Shown here in pieces: positions 34,948 to 46,087 of a stretch of 64,000 nucleotides of DNA. The stretch is from Shewanella indica. Lineage in GTDB: Bacteria > Pseudomonadota > Gammaproteobacteria > Enterobacterales > Shewanellaceae. Location of the stretch: the NCBI RefSeq assembly GCF_002836975.1, contig NZ_NIJK01000027.1, forward strand, positions 1-64,000. The letters run 5' to 3'. Below the pieces are notes generated by a model. The model saw only the letters and a program-made list of their open reading frames with translations, was not told where the DNA came from and did not search any database. Position numbers and translations under genes: made by a program. Position 1 is the first letter of the stretch. The number at the start of each line of letters is the position of its first letter.

Positions 34948-35631
34948 TTAAACAGCCCCTTTGGCCTGCCTCAGCTCCAGCTGTTGCAACCTGTCCAGCG
35001 TGCCGACATCACACCAATAACCCGTGAAATGACTGCCGCTGATAAGCCCCTGCGCCATCTTTTGCCGCAGCAGCGGCGCCAAGGCAAAATGTGTTTGGGT
35101 TACCCCATCGAATAACTCGGGGCGATATATTCCCACCCCGGAGAAAGTGTATCTGGGCATGCCATTGTCACTGACCCTCGAATGGCCGAATGTTTGCGGC
35201 AGCAAGGCGAAGTCTCCCTCGGGATGCTGCGCCGGGTTATCCACCAGAAACAGGTGCGCCAGAGTATCGGCAGCCAAATTGGACAGCTCAGGCATGGCAT
35301 CGATAAACACATCGCCGTTAATCACCAAAAAAGGTGCATTACCCAGCAGTGGCAGGGCTTTCTTGATCCCGCCGCCGGTTTCCAGCGCTTCAATCTCACG
35401 GCTGTAATGAATCGTCACGCCAAAACGGCTGCCGTCTCCCAGGTGTTCAATCAGTTTGTCCGCCTGCCAAGCGCAGTTGATCACCAATTCTGTCACGCCC
35501 ATGGTGGCCAAACGTTCAATGTGATACTCAATCAAGGGCTTACCGGCCACGGGCACCAGGGGTTTAGGTAGCTTATCGGTCAAAGGGCGCAGACGCTCCC
35601 CTCTACCGGCAGCCAGAATCATCGCCTTCAT
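34948..35631 (-). CDS. murU: N-acetylmuramate-1-phosphate uridylyltransferase MurU
   Basis: The product has 227 residues. The nucleotidyltransferase signature is AAGRGERLRPLTDKLPKPL near the start, followed by FLVINGDVFIDAMPEL with the metal-binding Asp. It makes UDP-MurNAc from MurNAc-1-phosphate in the recycling shortcut that bypasses MurA and so lowers fosfomycin sensitivity. Its ATG overlaps the amgK stop by four bases. The pairing with amgK supports MurU over a general sugar nucleotidyltransferase. Confidence 0.92.
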   Translation of the reverse strand: MKAMILAAGRGERLRPLTDKLPKPLVPVAGKPLIEYHIERLATMGVTELVINCAWQADKLIEHLGDGSRFGVTIHYSREIEALETGGGIKKALPLLGNAPFLVINGDVFIDAMPELSNLAADTLAHLFLVDNPAQHPEGDFALLPQTFGHSRVSDNGMPRYTFSGVGIYRPELFDGVTQTHFALAPLLRQKMAQGLISGSHFTGYWCDVGTLDRLQQLELRQAKGAV

Positions 35632-36686
35632 TTTTGCTCCTGTGCCTCTGCTTGTGGTCTGGACTGTAATTGAGACTGGGTTTGAGCCTGTTGCTGAGTC
35701 AGCGGCAATAACTTCAGTCTTACCCAGGAGGAAAGCGCCTGCAACTGAGGATAACGCTCACAGATATCTGCCACATAGCCGAGTGTAAGCGGTATATCCT
35801 TGAGATAACCTGACTTGCCATCTCTGTGGTGCAAGCGGGCAAAGATACCCGCCGCCTTCAGGTGTCGCTGCACTCCCATAAGATCGAACCAGCGACTGAA
35901 GGTGGCATAATCAACATCTTTGCCAACCAACCCCAGCTCGCGACACTGTTCAAAGAAGGCTTTGAGCAGCGGCTCGACTATCGCATCCGGCCAACGTATA
36001 TAGCAATCTCTCAGCAGCGAGACTGCATCATAGGTCACAGGTCCCAATACGGCATCCTGAAAATCTATTACCCAAAGCTTACCTTCTTTAAGCATCAGAT
36101 TACGGCTGTGAAAATCCCTGTGCATACCGACCTGGGGTTGCGCAAGCGCGCTGACAGTCAGAATAGCAAAGCTTTCGGCCAACATAGTATGCTCAGCGGC
36201 TGTCAGGGAGACTTGCCAGTGTTTTTCCAGTAGCCATTCGCTGAAAATCGCCAGCTCGCGCTCGACAAAGGCCGCATCATAGTCGGGCAAAGGGCCAAGC
36301 TCACTTTCCCGCACCGCCGCGATATCCGGCAAAATCGCCAGCGCCTTGAGATACCAAGCACTCACATTGGTTTCAGTCAACTCGGGCAACAACAAGTTAT
36401 CGCCAAGATCCTGCTGCAGGATAAAGCCCTCCGCCTCATTGAACTCAAGCACCTTGGGCACTCGGATACCCGCTTGATGATATGCCCGTGCCAAAGCAAT
36501 AAAGGGCTTGTTATCCAATAAGTTGGGAGGAGAGTCCGTGACTATGTAATCACAATCATCAACATTGAGACGAAAATAACGCCGGAAGCTGGCGTCACCG
36601 GAAATCAGCTTGGCTTGCAAGGGCTTACCGAAAAGTTGCTGCAACCAGCACGACATGGAAAGAAATCTGGGGTCAGACAAGGTCAT
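35628..36686 (-). CDS. amgK: Anomeric MurNAc/GlcNAc kinase AmgK
   Basis: The product has 352 residues of the aminoglycoside phosphotransferase (choline kinase) fold. GMHRDFHSRNLMLKEGKLWV is the catalytic HxDxxxxN loop and VIDFQDAVLGPVTYDAVSLL the Mg2+ loop. It phosphorylates MurNAc at C1 for MurU. The C-terminus ends in a Gln/Ser-rich tail (QTQSQLQSRPQAEAQEQK), which may be unstructured. It diverges from lptD with 160 bases between. Confidence 0.92.
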   Translation of the reverse strand: MTLSDPRFLSMSCWLQQLFGKPLQAKLISGDASFRRYFRLNVDDCDYIVTDSPPNLLDNKPFIALARAYHQAGIRVPKVLEFNEAEGFILQQDLGDNLLLPELTETNVSAWYLKALAILPDIAAVRESELGPLPDYDAAFVERELAIFSEWLLEKHWQVSLTAAEHTMLAESFAILTVSALAQPQVGMHRDFHSRNLMLKEGKLWVIDFQDAVLGPVTYDAVSLLRDCYIRWPDAIVEPLLKAFFEQCRELGLVGKDVDYATFSRWFDLMGVQRHLKAAGIFARLHHRDGKSGYLKDIPLTLGYVADICERYPQLQALSSWVRLKLLPLTQQQAQTQSQLQSRPQAEAQEQK

Positions 36687-36846
36687 CTCATGGCTCTTGA
36701 CGAAAAATTGCTTTATTATACCGAGGTAAAAAACAGGAAACAGCCAATAAATACAGAGTTTTTTATGGCTGCGTTGCCCGAGGCAGGATGCAACTTTTCC
36801 CTCCGAATACTTGTCCAGACAAAGAAATCTAAATAATTGACCTAAG

Positions 36847-39159
36847 ATGCAGATCCGATATTTTCTGGCACTGAGCCTTTTACCCCCCCTGACGCTGGCT
36901 GAACCCCTTTCTCAGGAGGGCGGCAACAACGCTCAATGTGTTATCTTGCCTCCGGTTCCCTACCATCAGGTTGGGGAAAGCAGCGGCCCTTTGGCCGATC
37001 AAAAAATACAGATCCATTCGGATGCCTCTTCGGCACAATTGGGGCTCGAGGCCAGCTTTGAAGGCAATGTGACCTTTTCTCAGGCCGGGCGCAAAATTTC
37101 CGCCGAAAGAGCCACGGTCAACCAGCAGGAGCAACAATTAACCGCTCAGGGTAACTTGGTATTTCAAGACCCGCTGTTTACCGTGACCGCCGACTCGCTG
37201 ATGGCACAGATGCGTTCCAATAACGCTACCCTTGAAGGGGCACAGTACTGGCTTCACGGTCAGCAGGTTCACGGGGATGCCCAGAAACTGGAAATCACCC
37301 AAAACAACAACCTGATCCTGAACAACACCAACTTCACCACTTGCCCACCGGATAATGTCTCCTGGCTGCTGGAAGCCGAGAAGATCAAAATCGACAGCAA
37401 AGAAGAGTGGGGGGAAATCTGGGACGCCAAACTCAGAATAGGCGGGGTGCCGGTATTCTATATTCCTTACATGACAGTGCCGGTTTCGGAGAAACGCAAG
37501 ACAGGTTTCCTGTTCCCCAGTTTCAGTTCCAGCACCACCAACGGGGTGGAATTTGCCGCGCCGTTTTATTGGAACATAGCCCCCGAATACGATCTGACCT
37601 TCACCCCACACTATATGTCGTCGCGGGGCTTGTTTACCAAGACAGAATTCCGCTATTTGTTGGGTGATGCAGGTAATCGACAAACGCCTACAGGCCAGTT
37701 CAACCTGGAATACCTGGGCAGCGATAACATGCTTGATGGCAGCCCCAACCGCTATATGTATCACTGGGAACACAGCGACGCCCTGGATGAAAACTGGCGG
37801 GTGCTGGCCAACTATACCGATGTCTCGGACAACAACTACTTCAACGATCTCAACTCTGATGTCAATCGTGCCACGGACAACCAGTTGTCCCGGGTTGGTG
37901 AAATCGCCTATTTCACCGACAACTGGGACTTCAGTGCCAGAGTGCAGGACATCAAAGTATTGGGCAAGGAAGAACGGCCCTATCAGGTGATGCCGCAGTT
38001 GAACTTCAACTACCGCACTCCGGGAATGTGGCAAGGCTTGGATTTCAACTTCGCCTCAGAGATAACCAACTTCCGTCACAAAGAAGATATCTACACCACG
38101 GCAACACGGGTACATATGGAGCCCAGTATCCTTCTGCCTATTCACGGCCCGGCAGGCTCACTGACCAGTGAAGTCAAGCTGATGCAAACCAACTACTGGC
38201 AGCACAATATTCAGCAGTCCGAGCAGGAGAGTAGTATAAGCCGTACCTTGCCTCAGGTGAGAATTCACGGTCAGATAAACTTCGAGCGCTATACCGACTA
38301 CTTTAATCAAAACTATCGCCAGACATTGGAACCTCAATTCCAGTATCTGTATGTCGGCTATGAAGACCAGTCCAAAATCGGTCTTTATGACACGGGTGAA
38401 CTGCAACAGGACTATTTCGGCCTGTTCCGCGACCGCCGCTTTTCGGGGCTGGATCGCATCGCCGATGCCAACCAGTTGACCCTGGGTCTGACCACCCGCC
38501 TGTTTGATGAACGTAACCTGGAACAACTGAAGTTCAGCCTGGGCCAGATCATCTATTTCGATGACAGCAAGGTCAGCCTCTATGAAGATGACCTCACAGA
38601 GCAGCCATCCACTTCGGTACTGGCCGCTGAGCTGGATGCCCGAGTCTACAAAGACTGGTTTGTCAGTGGTGCTATTCAATACGATACCCGTAACAGCTCC
38701 AACAAGAAGAGCGAAGCATCTCTGGACTACCGCCCCGGCCCCAACAAGCTGCTACAGTTCAGCTATCGTTATGTGCCAGATCTGCTCAACAGTAACACCA
38801 ACGACAGAGTGGATATCTCCCAGGCTGGTTTCCGTACTACCTGGCCTATTACCGATGAACTCTATTTTGTCGGCAACTGGTATTACGACCTCAAAGAGGA
38901 ACGCTCGGTGGAAAGCTATACCGGCTTCCAGTACGAATCATGCTGCTGGGCAGTGCGTTTGAGCTACCACTACCGCATCAAGACCAACTATGAGGACGAT
39001 CTCAGGAGTGCTGCCCCCAACGAACGCGAAATGTTCGAAACCGGCGTCTACCTCAACTTTGTGATCAAAGGTCTCGGTGGCTCAGGTCCTCTGGGGGTCA
39101 ACGACATGTTGGATGAAGGTCTGTTCAACTACCGCAAACCACTTTATCTGAGGAATTAA
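36847..39159 (+). CDS. lptD: LPS-assembly protein LptD
   Basis: The product has 770 residues. A signal peptide ends near 18 (LSLLPPLTLA). The periplasmic OstA/jellyroll domain covers about 45-200 (FEGNVTFSQAGRKISAERAT). A large beta-barrel follows, with the lateral-gate proline region AKLRIGGVPVFYIPYMTVPV. Cysteines at about 31 and 173 (NNAQCVILP, NFTTCPPD) and a late CC pair (QYESCCWAVR) form the two disulfides that activate LptD. It inserts LPS into the outer membrane with LptE. It begins the cluster that continues with surA. Confidence 0.96.
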   Translation: MQIRYFLALSLLPPLTLAEPLSQEGGNNAQCVILPPVPYHQVGESSGPLADQKIQIHSDASSAQLGLEASFEGNVTFSQAGRKISAERATVNQQEQQLTAQGNLVFQDPLFTVTADSLMAQMRSNNATLEGAQYWLHGQQVHGDAQKLEITQNNNLILNNTNFTTCPPDNVSWLLEAEKIKIDSKEEWGEIWDAKLRIGGVPVFYIPYMTVPVSEKRKTGFLFPSFSSSTTNGVEFAAPFYWNIAPEYDLTFTPHYMSSRGLFTKTEFRYLLGDAGNRQTPTGQFNLEYLGSDNMLDGSPNRYMYHWEHSDALDENWRVLANYTDVSDNNYFNDLNSDVNRATDNQLSRVGEIAYFTDNWDFSARVQDIKVLGKEERPYQVMPQLNFNYRTPGMWQGLDFNFASEITNFRHKEDIYTTATRVHMEPSILLPIHGPAGSLTSEVKLMQTNYWQHNIQQSEQESSISRTLPQVRIHGQINFERYTDYFNQNYRQTLEPQFQYLYVGYEDQSKIGLYDTGELQQDYFGLFRDRRFSGLDRIADANQLTLGLTTRLFDERNLEQLKFSLGQIIYFDDSKVSLYEDDLTEQPSTSVLAAELDARVYKDWFVSGAIQYDTRNSSNKKSEASLDYRPGPNKLLQFSYRYVPDLLNSNTNDRVDISQAGFRTTWPITDELYFVGNWYYDLKEERSVESYTGFQYESCCWAVRLSYHYRIKTNYEDDLRSAAPNEREMFETGVYLNFVIKGLGGSGPLGVNDMLDEGLFNYRKPLYLRN

Positions 39160-39273
39160 TCAAGATTTGTGGTAGATTGCTGAACCTCGGACAGGACAGA
39201 GAGTCCAATCTGGACAACCCGGGCCGCTGCCATCGGCGGCCAACGAAACGAAAATGTGGCAAGGATTTTGTGG

Positions 39274-40578
39274 ATGAAACCCTGTAAGAAACTGATTTTT
39301 GGATTTTTTGCTCTAATCATGAGCCAGGCTTCCCTGGCGGCACCACAACTGCTGGATCGCGTTGCGGTGCAAATCAACGACGGCATAGTGCTGGAAAGTG
39401 AAGTCCAGAACATGGTCGACACAGTCAAGGCCAACGCCAAAGCCGCCGGCCAGAGTCTGCCTTCAGATCAGGCACTGCGCACCCAGGTTATTGAGCGTTT
39501 GATCCTGACCCGTCTGCAACTGCAGATGGCCGACCGTATCGGCCTGCATATCGGGGATCTGCAGCTGGACCAAACTATAGAGAATATCGCCAAGCAACAG
39601 AACATGACGGTCGCCCAGATGCGTGCCGAGATTGAAGCCGATGGCAACAGCTTCAGTCAATACCGCGAGCAACTGCGTGAAGAAGTGACTCTGGGTGAAA
39701 TCCAGCGCATTCAAGTACAACGCCGAATCCAGGTTTCACCCCAGGAGATCAACAGCCTGGTGAAACTGATCAAGGAACAGGGCCTGAAAGACGTCGAATA
39801 TCAGGTTGGCCACATACTGATCGAAGTGCCTTCCAACCCCAGCTCAGAGCAATTGGAAGCGGCCAGTAAACGTGCCAATACCGTATTGGAACGTCTGAAA
39901 TCCGGCGCAAACTTCCGTGAAACAGCCATTGCTTCCTCCGCAGGCCCCAAAGCGCTGGAAGGTGGTATCTGGGACTACATGAACATCAATGAGATGCCAA
40001 CCCTGTTTGCCGAAGTCATTGCTGATGCCAAAACAGGCGACATCATAGGCCCCATTAAGAGTGGTGCCGGCTTCCATATCATCAAGATTATGGATGCCCG
40101 CGGCCTACAGACTCAGGAAGTTGAGGAAGTCAGAGCCCGCCATATTCTGCTCAAGCCATCACCAATTCTGTCTGAAGATAGAGCTAAAGCGATGTTGCAG
40201 CAGTTCCTCAAACAGATCCGCAGCGGTGAAGCCAAGTTTGAAGATCTGGCGCGCCAGTATTCGGAAGATCCCGGCAGCGCCACCAAAGGCGGTGAGCTGG
40301 GATGGGCTGCCCCAAGCATTTATGTGCCCGAGTTTGCCCAAACACTCAACAGCCTGAAGCAAGGTGAAATCAGTGAGCCCTTCCGTTCAACCCACGGCTG
40401 GCACATCACTCAGCTGGAAGAGAGACGCAAAACCGATGCCACGGATCAGTTCAATACCAACCGTGCGCATCAGTTGATCTTCCGCCGCAAATTCAACGAA
40501 GAGTTACAAAACTGGCTGGACGAAATGCGGGCCGACGCATACATTGAACTCTTCGACCCAGAAACTGAAAGAGGTTAA
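39274..40578 (+). CDS. surA: Periplasmic chaperone and peptidyl-prolyl isomerase SurA
   Basis: The product has 434 residues from the ATG at 39274 (MKPCKKL); an upstream ATG at 39256 is less likely. The signal peptide ends near 24 ([10 protein letters not shown]). The chaperone domain is followed by two parvulin domains (about 170-272 and 283-382; [26 protein letters not shown]). It escorts outer-membrane barrels, LptD among them. 114 bases follow lptD. Confidence 0.96.
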   Translation: MKPCKKLIFGFFALIMSQASLAAPQLLDRVAVQINDGIVLESEVQNMVDTVKANAKAAGQSLPSDQALRTQVIERLILTRLQLQMADRIGLHIGDLQLDQTIENIAKQQNMTVAQMRAEIEADGNSFSQYREQLREEVTLGEIQRIQVQRRIQVSPQEINSLVKLIKEQGLKDVEYQVGHILIEVPSNPSSEQLEAASKRANTVLERLKSGANFRETAIASSAGPKALEGGIWDYMNINEMPTLFAEVIADAKTGDIIGPIKSGAGFHIIKIMDARGLQTQEVEEVRARHILLKPSPILSEDRAKAMLQQFLKQIRSGEAKFEDLARQYSEDPGSATKGGELGWAAPSIYVPEFAQTLNSLKQGEISEPFRSTHGWHITQLEERRKTDATDQFNTNRAHQLIFRRKFNEELQNWLDEMRADAYIELFDPETERG

Positions 40579-40583
40579 GTCGC

Positions 40584-41570
40584 TTGGATATTAAACGTAT
40601 TGCCATTACCCCCGGAGAGCCTGCCGGCATAGGTCCGGATCTGGTAGTACAGCTGGCGCAGCGCGACTGGCCGGCCGAGCTGGTTGTGTGCGCGGATCCT
40701 GCCTTATTGCAAGCGCGCGCCAAGATGCTGGGGCTCAGTCTCCAGCTCAAGCCTTATCAACCAAGCCAAGCAGCCAAGCCACAGCAAGCCGGTAGTTTGA
40801 CCATAGTGCCCTTTCCCATGGCCTGTGAGCCGCGCTGCGGCGTGCTCAATGAGCAAAACAGCGCCTATGTGGTCGACACCCTGCGTTATGCGGGTGAAAA
40901 GAACATGAACGGCGAATTTGATGCCGTGGTGACAGGCCCGGTCCACAAGGGCATTATCAATCAGGCCGGGATCCCTTTTTCCGGCCATACCGAGTTTTTT
41001 GCCCATCAGGCCGGTTGCCAGGATGTGGTGATGATGCTCGCCTGCCCAGGTCTGCAGGTAGCCTTGGTGACCACTCACATTCCACTGGCTTACGTTTCCA
41101 AGGCGATCACCCGTGAACGCCTGCATCAGATCATCAGGATACTGCACCAGGACTTGGTGAATAAGTTTGCCCTGGACAACCCCAAGATTTATGTCTGTGG
41201 CCTCAATCCCCATGCCGGTGAAGATGGCCATCTGGGTCGGGAAGAGCTGGATGTGATCATCCCGGCGCTGAACGAGCTCAGAGAGCAGGAGCAGATGCGC
41301 ATTATAGGCCCTCTGCCTGCCGATACCCTGTTCCAACCCAAATATCTGCAAGACGCCGATGTGGTGCTGGCCATGTACCACGACCAGGGCCTGCCCGTGC
41401 TCAAATCACAGGGCTTTGGCAAGTCGGTCAACATTACGCTGGGCCTGCCCTATATCCGCACTTCGGTGGATCATGGCACGGCACTGGAACTCGCAGGCAC
41501 AGGCAAGGCCGATATCGGCAGCTTCGTCTGTGCACTCAACAAGGCCATAGAACTGGCCGGTAAAAACTGA
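40584..41570 (+). CDS. pdxA: 4-hydroxythreonine-4-phosphate dehydrogenase PdxA
   Basis: The product has 328 residues beginning at TTG 40584, five bases after the surA stop; GAGG lies upstream within sur[28 protein letters not shown] (metal His) and [19 protein letters not shown] (metal His) mark the family. It oxidises 4-phosphohydroxy-threonine in pyridoxal-phosphate synthesis. The unusual start codon may lower its translation relative to its neighbours. Confidence 0.95.
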   Translation: MDIKRIAITPGEPAGIGPDLVVQLAQRDWPAELVVCADPALLQARAKMLGLSLQLKPYQPSQAAKPQQAGSLTIVPFPMACEPRCGVLNEQNSAYVVDTLRYAGEKNMNGEFDAVVTGPVHKGIINQAGIPFSGHTEFFAHQAGCQDVVMMLACPGLQVALVTTHIPLAYVSKAITRERLHQIIRILHQDLVNKFALDNPKIYVCGLNPHAGEDGHLGREELDVIIPALNELREQEQMRIIGPLPADTLFQPKYLQDADVVLAMYHDQGLPVLKSQGFGKSVNITLGLPYIRTSVDHGTALELAGTGKADIGSFVCALNKAIELAGKN

Positions 41571-41585
41571 TCCAACTGAGTATCA

Positions 41586-42392
41586 ATGAGCAATAAAGTA
41601 CACTTAGGCCATACCGCCAGAAAACGTTTCGGACAAAACTTCCTGACCGACGACAATGTGATCAACCGTATTGTGGCGGCTATCGCCCCGGATAATGAGC
41701 ATGTCATGGTCGAAATCGGCCCGGGTCTTGCAGCCCTGACCGAACCTGTGGCCAGTGCCATAGACAAGCTGACCGTGGTCGAGCTGGATAGAGATCTGGT
41801 GGAACGTCTGAAGCAGCACCCGGTATTGAAAGACAAGCTGGAAATCCATCAGGGTGATGCCCTGCAGTTTGACTTCAACAAACTCATGGTAGAGGGCAAG
41901 AAGCTCAAGGTCTTCGGTAACCTGCCATACAATATCTCCACGCCGCTGATGTTCCATCTGTTTGAATATGCCGAGCAGATCACCAACATGCACTTCATGT
42001 TGCAAAAAGAGGTGGTACTGCGGCTTTCAGCCAGCCCGGGCAGCAAGGCCTATGGCCGCCTCACCGTCATGGCCCAATACTATTGCCAGATAGTGCCGGT
42101 ACTGGAAGTGCCTCCGGGCAGCTTCACGCCGCCACCTAAAGTCGATTCCGCCGTGGTGCGCCTGGTGCCCTATGAAACCAAACCCTGGCCGGCCAAAGAC
42201 GTTGCCATGCTCAGCAAGGTAACCAGCACCGCCTTCAATATGCGCCGCAAGACCCTGAGGAATAACCTCAAGGGGCTGCTTGATGATGCCGATTATGAGA
42301 CCCTGGGAATCGATCCCGGCCTCAGACCCGAGCAGATCAGCGTCGAGCAATATGTCGCCATCGCCAACTTACTGAGCGACCGCCAGGCATAA
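41586..42392 (+). CDS. rsmA: 16S rRNA dimethyladenosine transferase RsmA (KsgA)
   Basis: The product has 268 residues. [19 protein letters not shown] opens the protein; the SAM loop is [15 protein letters not shown]; the catalytic motif IV is GNLPYNIST. It dimethylates A1518 and A1519 of 16S rRNA late in 30S assembly; loss gives kasugamycin resistance. Part of the surA-pdxA-rsmA-apaG-apaH operon. Confidence 0.97.
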   Translation: MSNKVHLGHTARKRFGQNFLTDDNVINRIVAAIAPDNEHVMVEIGPGLAALTEPVASAIDKLTVVELDRDLVERLKQHPVLKDKLEIHQGDALQFDFNKLMVEGKKLKVFGNLPYNISTPLMFHLFEYAEQITNMHFMLQKEVVLRLSASPGSKAYGRLTVMAQYYCQIVPVLEVPPGSFTPPPKVDSAVVRLVPYETKPWPAKDVAMLSKVTSTAFNMRRKTLRNNLKGLLDDADYETLGIDPGLRPEQISVEQYVAIANLLSDRQA

Positions 42393-42451
42393 CATCCGGA
42401 CGCCGGTCGGCGTCCTTCCTTTCCATCAGAGATTTTGGCCAGGAACTTAAG

Positions 42452-42832
42452 ATGAATCCCCAGAAAAGCCGTATCAGAGTCGAGGTGCAGACCCAGTATA
42501 TAGAACACCAGTCTGCGCCGGATGAAGACAAGTATCTTTTCAGCTACACCATTACTATTATCAACCTGGGTGATGAGGCGGTGACCCTCAAGAGTCGCCA
42601 CTGGGTGATAACAGATGGCAATGGTCAACAAAGCGAAGTTCAGGGTGCTGGTGTCGTCGGCGAAACTCCGAGGATCAAGCCCAATACCGCCTACCAATAC
42701 AGCAGCGGCACAGTGCTGGAAACGCCGCTGGGCTTTATGGAAGGCAGCTACCTGATGGAAACCGATTCGGGCGAGAGTTTCTATGCCCAGATCCCTCCTT
42801 TCCGCCTGGCTGTACCCGGCCAGGTGCACTAA
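42452..42832 (+). CDS. apaG: Co2+/Mg2+ efflux-associated protein ApaG
   Basis: The product has 126 residues forming an immunoglobulin-like fold. RHWVITDGNGQQSEVQGAGV and VVGETPRIKP with PNTAYQYSSG are the ApaG signature. Function is not settled; mutants affect cobalt resistance. It lies 59 bases after rsmA and 13 bases before the apaH start. Confidence 0.96.
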   Translation: MNPQKSRIRVEVQTQYIEHQSAPDEDKYLFSYTITIINLGDEAVTLKSRHWVITDGNGQQSEVQGAGVVGETPRIKPNTAYQYSSGTVLETPLGFMEGSYLMETDSGESFYAQIPPFRLAVPGQVH

Positions 42833-42845
42833 TGGGCAGATAACT

Positions 42846-43667
42846 GTGGCTCACTATTTTGTCGGCGATATTCAAGGCTGTTTCAACGAGTTGCAACGCC
42901 TGTTGGAGAAAGTCGATTTTAATCCCTCCAAGGACGAGCTGTGGGCGGTCGGCGATCTGGTCGCCCGCGGTCCGGATTCTCTCTCGACCTTGAGATTCTT
43001 CCGCGATCTCGGCGACTCGGCCAAGTCTGTGCTAGGTAATCATGACCTGCATCTACTGGCCGTCAAGGCCGGGCTCAAACGCGCCAAACCCAGCGACAAG
43101 CTACAACCGCTACTGGACGCTACAGATATCGACAGTCTCATCGACTGGATTAGAAACCAGCCTTTGATGCGTGAGTTGCCCGAACACAAACTCATCATGA
43201 CCCACGCAGGCGTGCCGCCCCAGTGGGACATCCAAACCTTGCGACAGGAAGCGGACGCCGTCAGCCAGGCGTTGCAAAGAGCTGACTATTTAGACTGTCT
43301 CATCGCCCGGATGTACACAGAAGAGCCGGAAGACTGGTCCGATGCACTCAGTGGCCTGCCCAGACTCAGGTACTGTATCAACGCCCTGACCCGAATGCGT
43401 TACCTCTATCTCGACGGCACTCTGGACTTCAGCTGCAAGGTGCCGCCGGCCAAATGCGAAGATCCCAATCTCAAACCCTGGTTTTTATTCCCATCCAACA
43501 CAGCTGACTACACCCGGGTCTTTGGTCATTGGGCCGCCCTGATGGGCAAGGTCGATGGCGAAAGACTGCAGGCGCTGGATACCGGCTGCTGTTGGGGAGA
43601 ACACCTGACACTCTGGCACCTGGAAACCGATCAAAAAATTACCCAATCCAGGTTAAAAAAAGGTTAA
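42846..43667 (+). CDS. apaH: Bis(5'-nucleosyl)-tetraphosphatase ApaH
   Basis: The product has 273 residues from the GTG at 42846 (VAHYFVGDIQGC), 13 bases after the apaG stop. An earlier start in this frame would overlap apaG. Metal-binding phosphoesterase motifs GDIQGC, GDLVARGPDS and LGNHDLHLLA are intact. It splits Ap4A to two ADP and also removes Np4 caps from RNA. Confidence 0.95.
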   Translation: MAHYFVGDIQGCFNELQRLLEKVDFNPSKDELWAVGDLVARGPDSLSTLRFFRDLGDSAKSVLGNHDLHLLAVKAGLKRAKPSDKLQPLLDATDIDSLIDWIRNQPLMRELPEHKLIMTHAGVPPQWDIQTLRQEADAVSQALQRADYLDCLIARMYTEEPEDWSDALSGLPRLRYCINALTRMRYLYLDGTLDFSCKVPPAKCEDPNLKPWFLFPSNTADYTRVFGHWAALMGKVDGERLQALDTGCCWGEHLTLWHLETDQKITQSRLKKG

Positions 43668-43690
43668 GCTTAGCTGACATACGCCGATAA
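43664..43690 (+). promoter_or_regulatory. Sigma-28 (FliA) promoter of the chemoreceptor gene
   Basis: TTAAGCTT (43664-43671), 11 bases, then GCCGATAA (43683-43690) against the consensus TAAAGTTT-N11-GCCGATAA: six of eight matches at -35 and all eight at -10. It ends 74 bases before the chemoreceptor ATG. Confidence 0.78.
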
Positions 43691-43764
43691 CCATTTGGTA
43701 ACGTGCCTATGAAAACTAAAAGATTTTTCCAAGAGAAAAACCACAACCTTATCCGGAGTAGCCT

Positions 43765-45786
43765 ATGAAGTTGAATGTAGCAACCCGGGTCATAGCAGGA
43801 TTTGCCGTAGTCACCCTGCTATTGATCCTGCTTGGTGCTGTTTCCTGGTTCACCAACAATGAACTGAAAAACACCACGGAAGTTCTACAACAACTGAGTA
43901 TTCCGGCACTGAAATCAACCGGCGAACTGAGTGAAACCCTCAGCGAGCAGCAAAGGTTGGTTCTGGTGGGTTACCATGTCCCCAAGGCCAATAAGCTGCC
44001 GCCGCTCCAACAGCTGTTTGGTAGTCAAAAGCAAAGCTTCAAGGCGCAATTTGCCAGTCTGTCGAAACTGGTACAGCACGAACCCGGACTCAAAGAGATC
44101 CTGCCCCAAGTAGAGCGCAATTATCAGGCCTTTATCAACACCAGCGAACGCATGATGGCCGACCACCTCAGTGCGCTGGAACAGCAGGAAAGCCTCAATA
44201 AACAGCGGGATCAATTGGAGACAACCGCCGATGATGCCGCCAGTCTGCTGCTGGACCTGATGGTTCTTGAGCAAAGTGAAAACACCACAGAGCGGGAAAT
44301 TGCCGCTTCTGCCGCAGCACTGGACAGCAATGTCACAAATCTGATCAGCACGGTTTACGATCTGGTGGCCACCGAAGACCGCAGCAAATACGAAATCATA
44401 GTCAAAGAACTTGGCTATATCAGCAACGAAGCCGAGGCCAAACTGGAATACATCAGTCGTCACGGCACAGGTGTCATTGATACCGACATGCTCAATGAGT
44501 TGACCAGCGAGCTTGGCAAACTCAACCAGCATCTTAAAGGCAAAAACTCGATTCAGGCCCAGAAAGCAACCCAACTTGAACTCAAGGCCAGTACTCAGGT
44601 GGCACTGGCTCAAGTGGAAACCGACAAACAAAATGCCAATCAGGCAATGGCGGCTCTTTCCGGGGCCATCGAAACCCTGACCAACGAGATCAATGCCAAA
44701 ACCCTGGCCAGTATCGACTCGGCCAGTATGCAGACCCTATTGGTGGTGCTGGTAGCTATTGTGGTAGCCATAGCCGTGAGTATTGCCGTGGTGAAACCAC
44801 TGACCGCATCACTCAACCGTATCAATCAAGCATTGAATATCCTCGCTTCCGGTGACTTGACCCATAAACTGGATGACTCAGGCGAGGATGAGTTTGCCGA
44901 GCTTTCCCGCAACTGCAACCGCCTTATCGACAGTCTCAGAGGTCTTATTCGCGGCATTTTGGATAGATCCAACCAGTTGGCAGCCGCCGCCGAACAAACC
45001 TCGGCAGTCACCTCACAAACCACTATCGGGGTCCAGGAGCAAAAGAGTCAGGTAGATCAGGTAGCCACAGCCACCACAGAGCTGAGCTCAAGTGCCCAGC
45101 AGGTATCCCACAGCGCAGATCACGCCCTGAGCCAGATTAAACAGGCCGATGAAGAAGCTCAGAATATGCGGATCATTGCCGAGGAAAACCGCCGCACCAT
45201 AGAAGCACTGGCCGACGAAGTCGCCAAGGCGGGACAGGTGATCAACAAGGTGCACTCCGACAGCGACGCCATTGGCTCGATTCTGGATGTTATTCGCGGC
45301 ATTGCCGAGCAAACCAATCTACTGGCTCTCAACGCCGCCATCGAGGCCGCCAGAGCCGGTGAACAGGGACGCGGCTTTGCCGTTGTGGCCGATGAGGTAC
45401 GCAACCTCGCCTCCCGCACCCAGGAATCGACCCAGGAGATCCAGCAGATGATCCAGGTGCTGCAAACAGGCACCCAAGAGGCGGTCGCTGTCATGGAACA
45501 GGGCCGCGCCCAGGCCAACTCCTGCGTCGCCAAGACAGAGCAAGCCAATCAGGCTCTGGAAGCTATCAGCGAATCAGTACATCAAGCCTTCGATGCCGGC
45601 ACCCAAATCGCCAACGCCGCTCAGGAGCAGAACCTGGTCAGCCAGCAGGTTTCAGAAAAACTGGAACATATTGCACTGATCTCGGAAGAAACCGCCTCAG
45701 GCGCCGATCAGACCGCCCAATCCAGCCATCAGGTGGCGCAACTCGCCGAAGAGTTGCAGGCTTCGGTTGGCGAGTTTAAAGTTTAA
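43765..45786 (+). CDS. Methyl-accepting chemotaxis protein, membrane-bound
   Basis: The product has 673 residues. TM1 lies near 7-29 and TM2 near 321-345, around a helical periplasmic sensing domain of about 290 residues (helical-bundle/HBM-like size). A HAMP domain follows ([18 protein letters not shown]). The cytoplasmic signalling hairpin has its tip at [21 protein letters not shown]. No C-terminal NWETF-type pentapeptide is present. A FliA promoter precedes it, so it is expressed with the late flagellar genes. The ligand is unknown. Confidence 0.93.
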   Translation: MKLNVATRVIAGFAVVTLLLILLGAVSWFTNNELKNTTEVLQQLSIPALKSTGELSETLSEQQRLVLVGYHVPKANKLPPLQQLFGSQKQSFKAQFASLSKLVQHEPGLKEILPQVERNYQAFINTSERMMADHLSALEQQESLNKQRDQLETTADDAASLLLDLMVLEQSENTTEREIAASAAALDSNVTNLISTVYDLVATEDRSKYEIIVKELGYISNEAEAKLEYISRHGTGVIDTDMLNELTSELGKLNQHLKGKNSIQAQKATQLELKASTQVALAQVETDKQNANQAMAALSGAIETLTNEINAKTLASIDSASMQTLLVVLVAIVVAIAVSIAVVKPLTASLNRINQALNILASGDLTHKLDDSGEDEFAELSRNCNRLIDSLRGLIRGILDRSNQLAAAAEQTSAVTSQTTIGVQEQKSQVDQVATATTELSSSAQQVSHSADHALSQIKQADEEAQNMRIIAEENRRTIEALADEVAKAGQVINKVHSDSDAIGSILDVIRGIAEQTNLLALNAAIEAARAGEQGRGFAVVADEVRNLASRTQESTQEIQQMIQVLQTGTQEAVAVMEQGRAQANSCVAKTEQANQALEAISESVHQAFDAGTQIANAAQEQNLVSQQVSEKLEHIALISEETASGADQTAQSSHQVAQLAEELQASVGEFKV

Positions 45787-46087
45787 CGCCAATGGTTGGC
45801 CGGAGCCGAGAATGTTTCACCGTCTGAATAGAGAGAAAATTCGGCGCTCAATCCAGAGGTCAGTGGATTGACGCCCCAAAGACTCCAAAGCAGAGCCAGG
45901 CTTTGGGGCTCAAAGAAGGCATAAATCCACCATTGGTTATTCCCCTCATCGATTACTTCTGTGTTTCACCTCTACCTACAGCAACAGGCACAAGCAACAA
46001 AAGTGACACAAAAACCTGTTTTATTTATTGACAATCAACCTCTGTCGCTTGTTAGCTTGCAGATAAGGAAATTAGCGGGAGCTTTCA
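45787..46087. other. Intergenic region with two hairpins before tas
   Basis: TCAATCCA (45848-45855) pairs with TGGATTGA (45864-45871), and GCCCCAAAG (45873-45881) with CTTTGGGGC (45901-45909). Neither has a T-run on the + strand, so they are not clear terminators. TTGACA at 46029 could be a -35 element for tas. No gene is seen. Confidence 0.5.
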
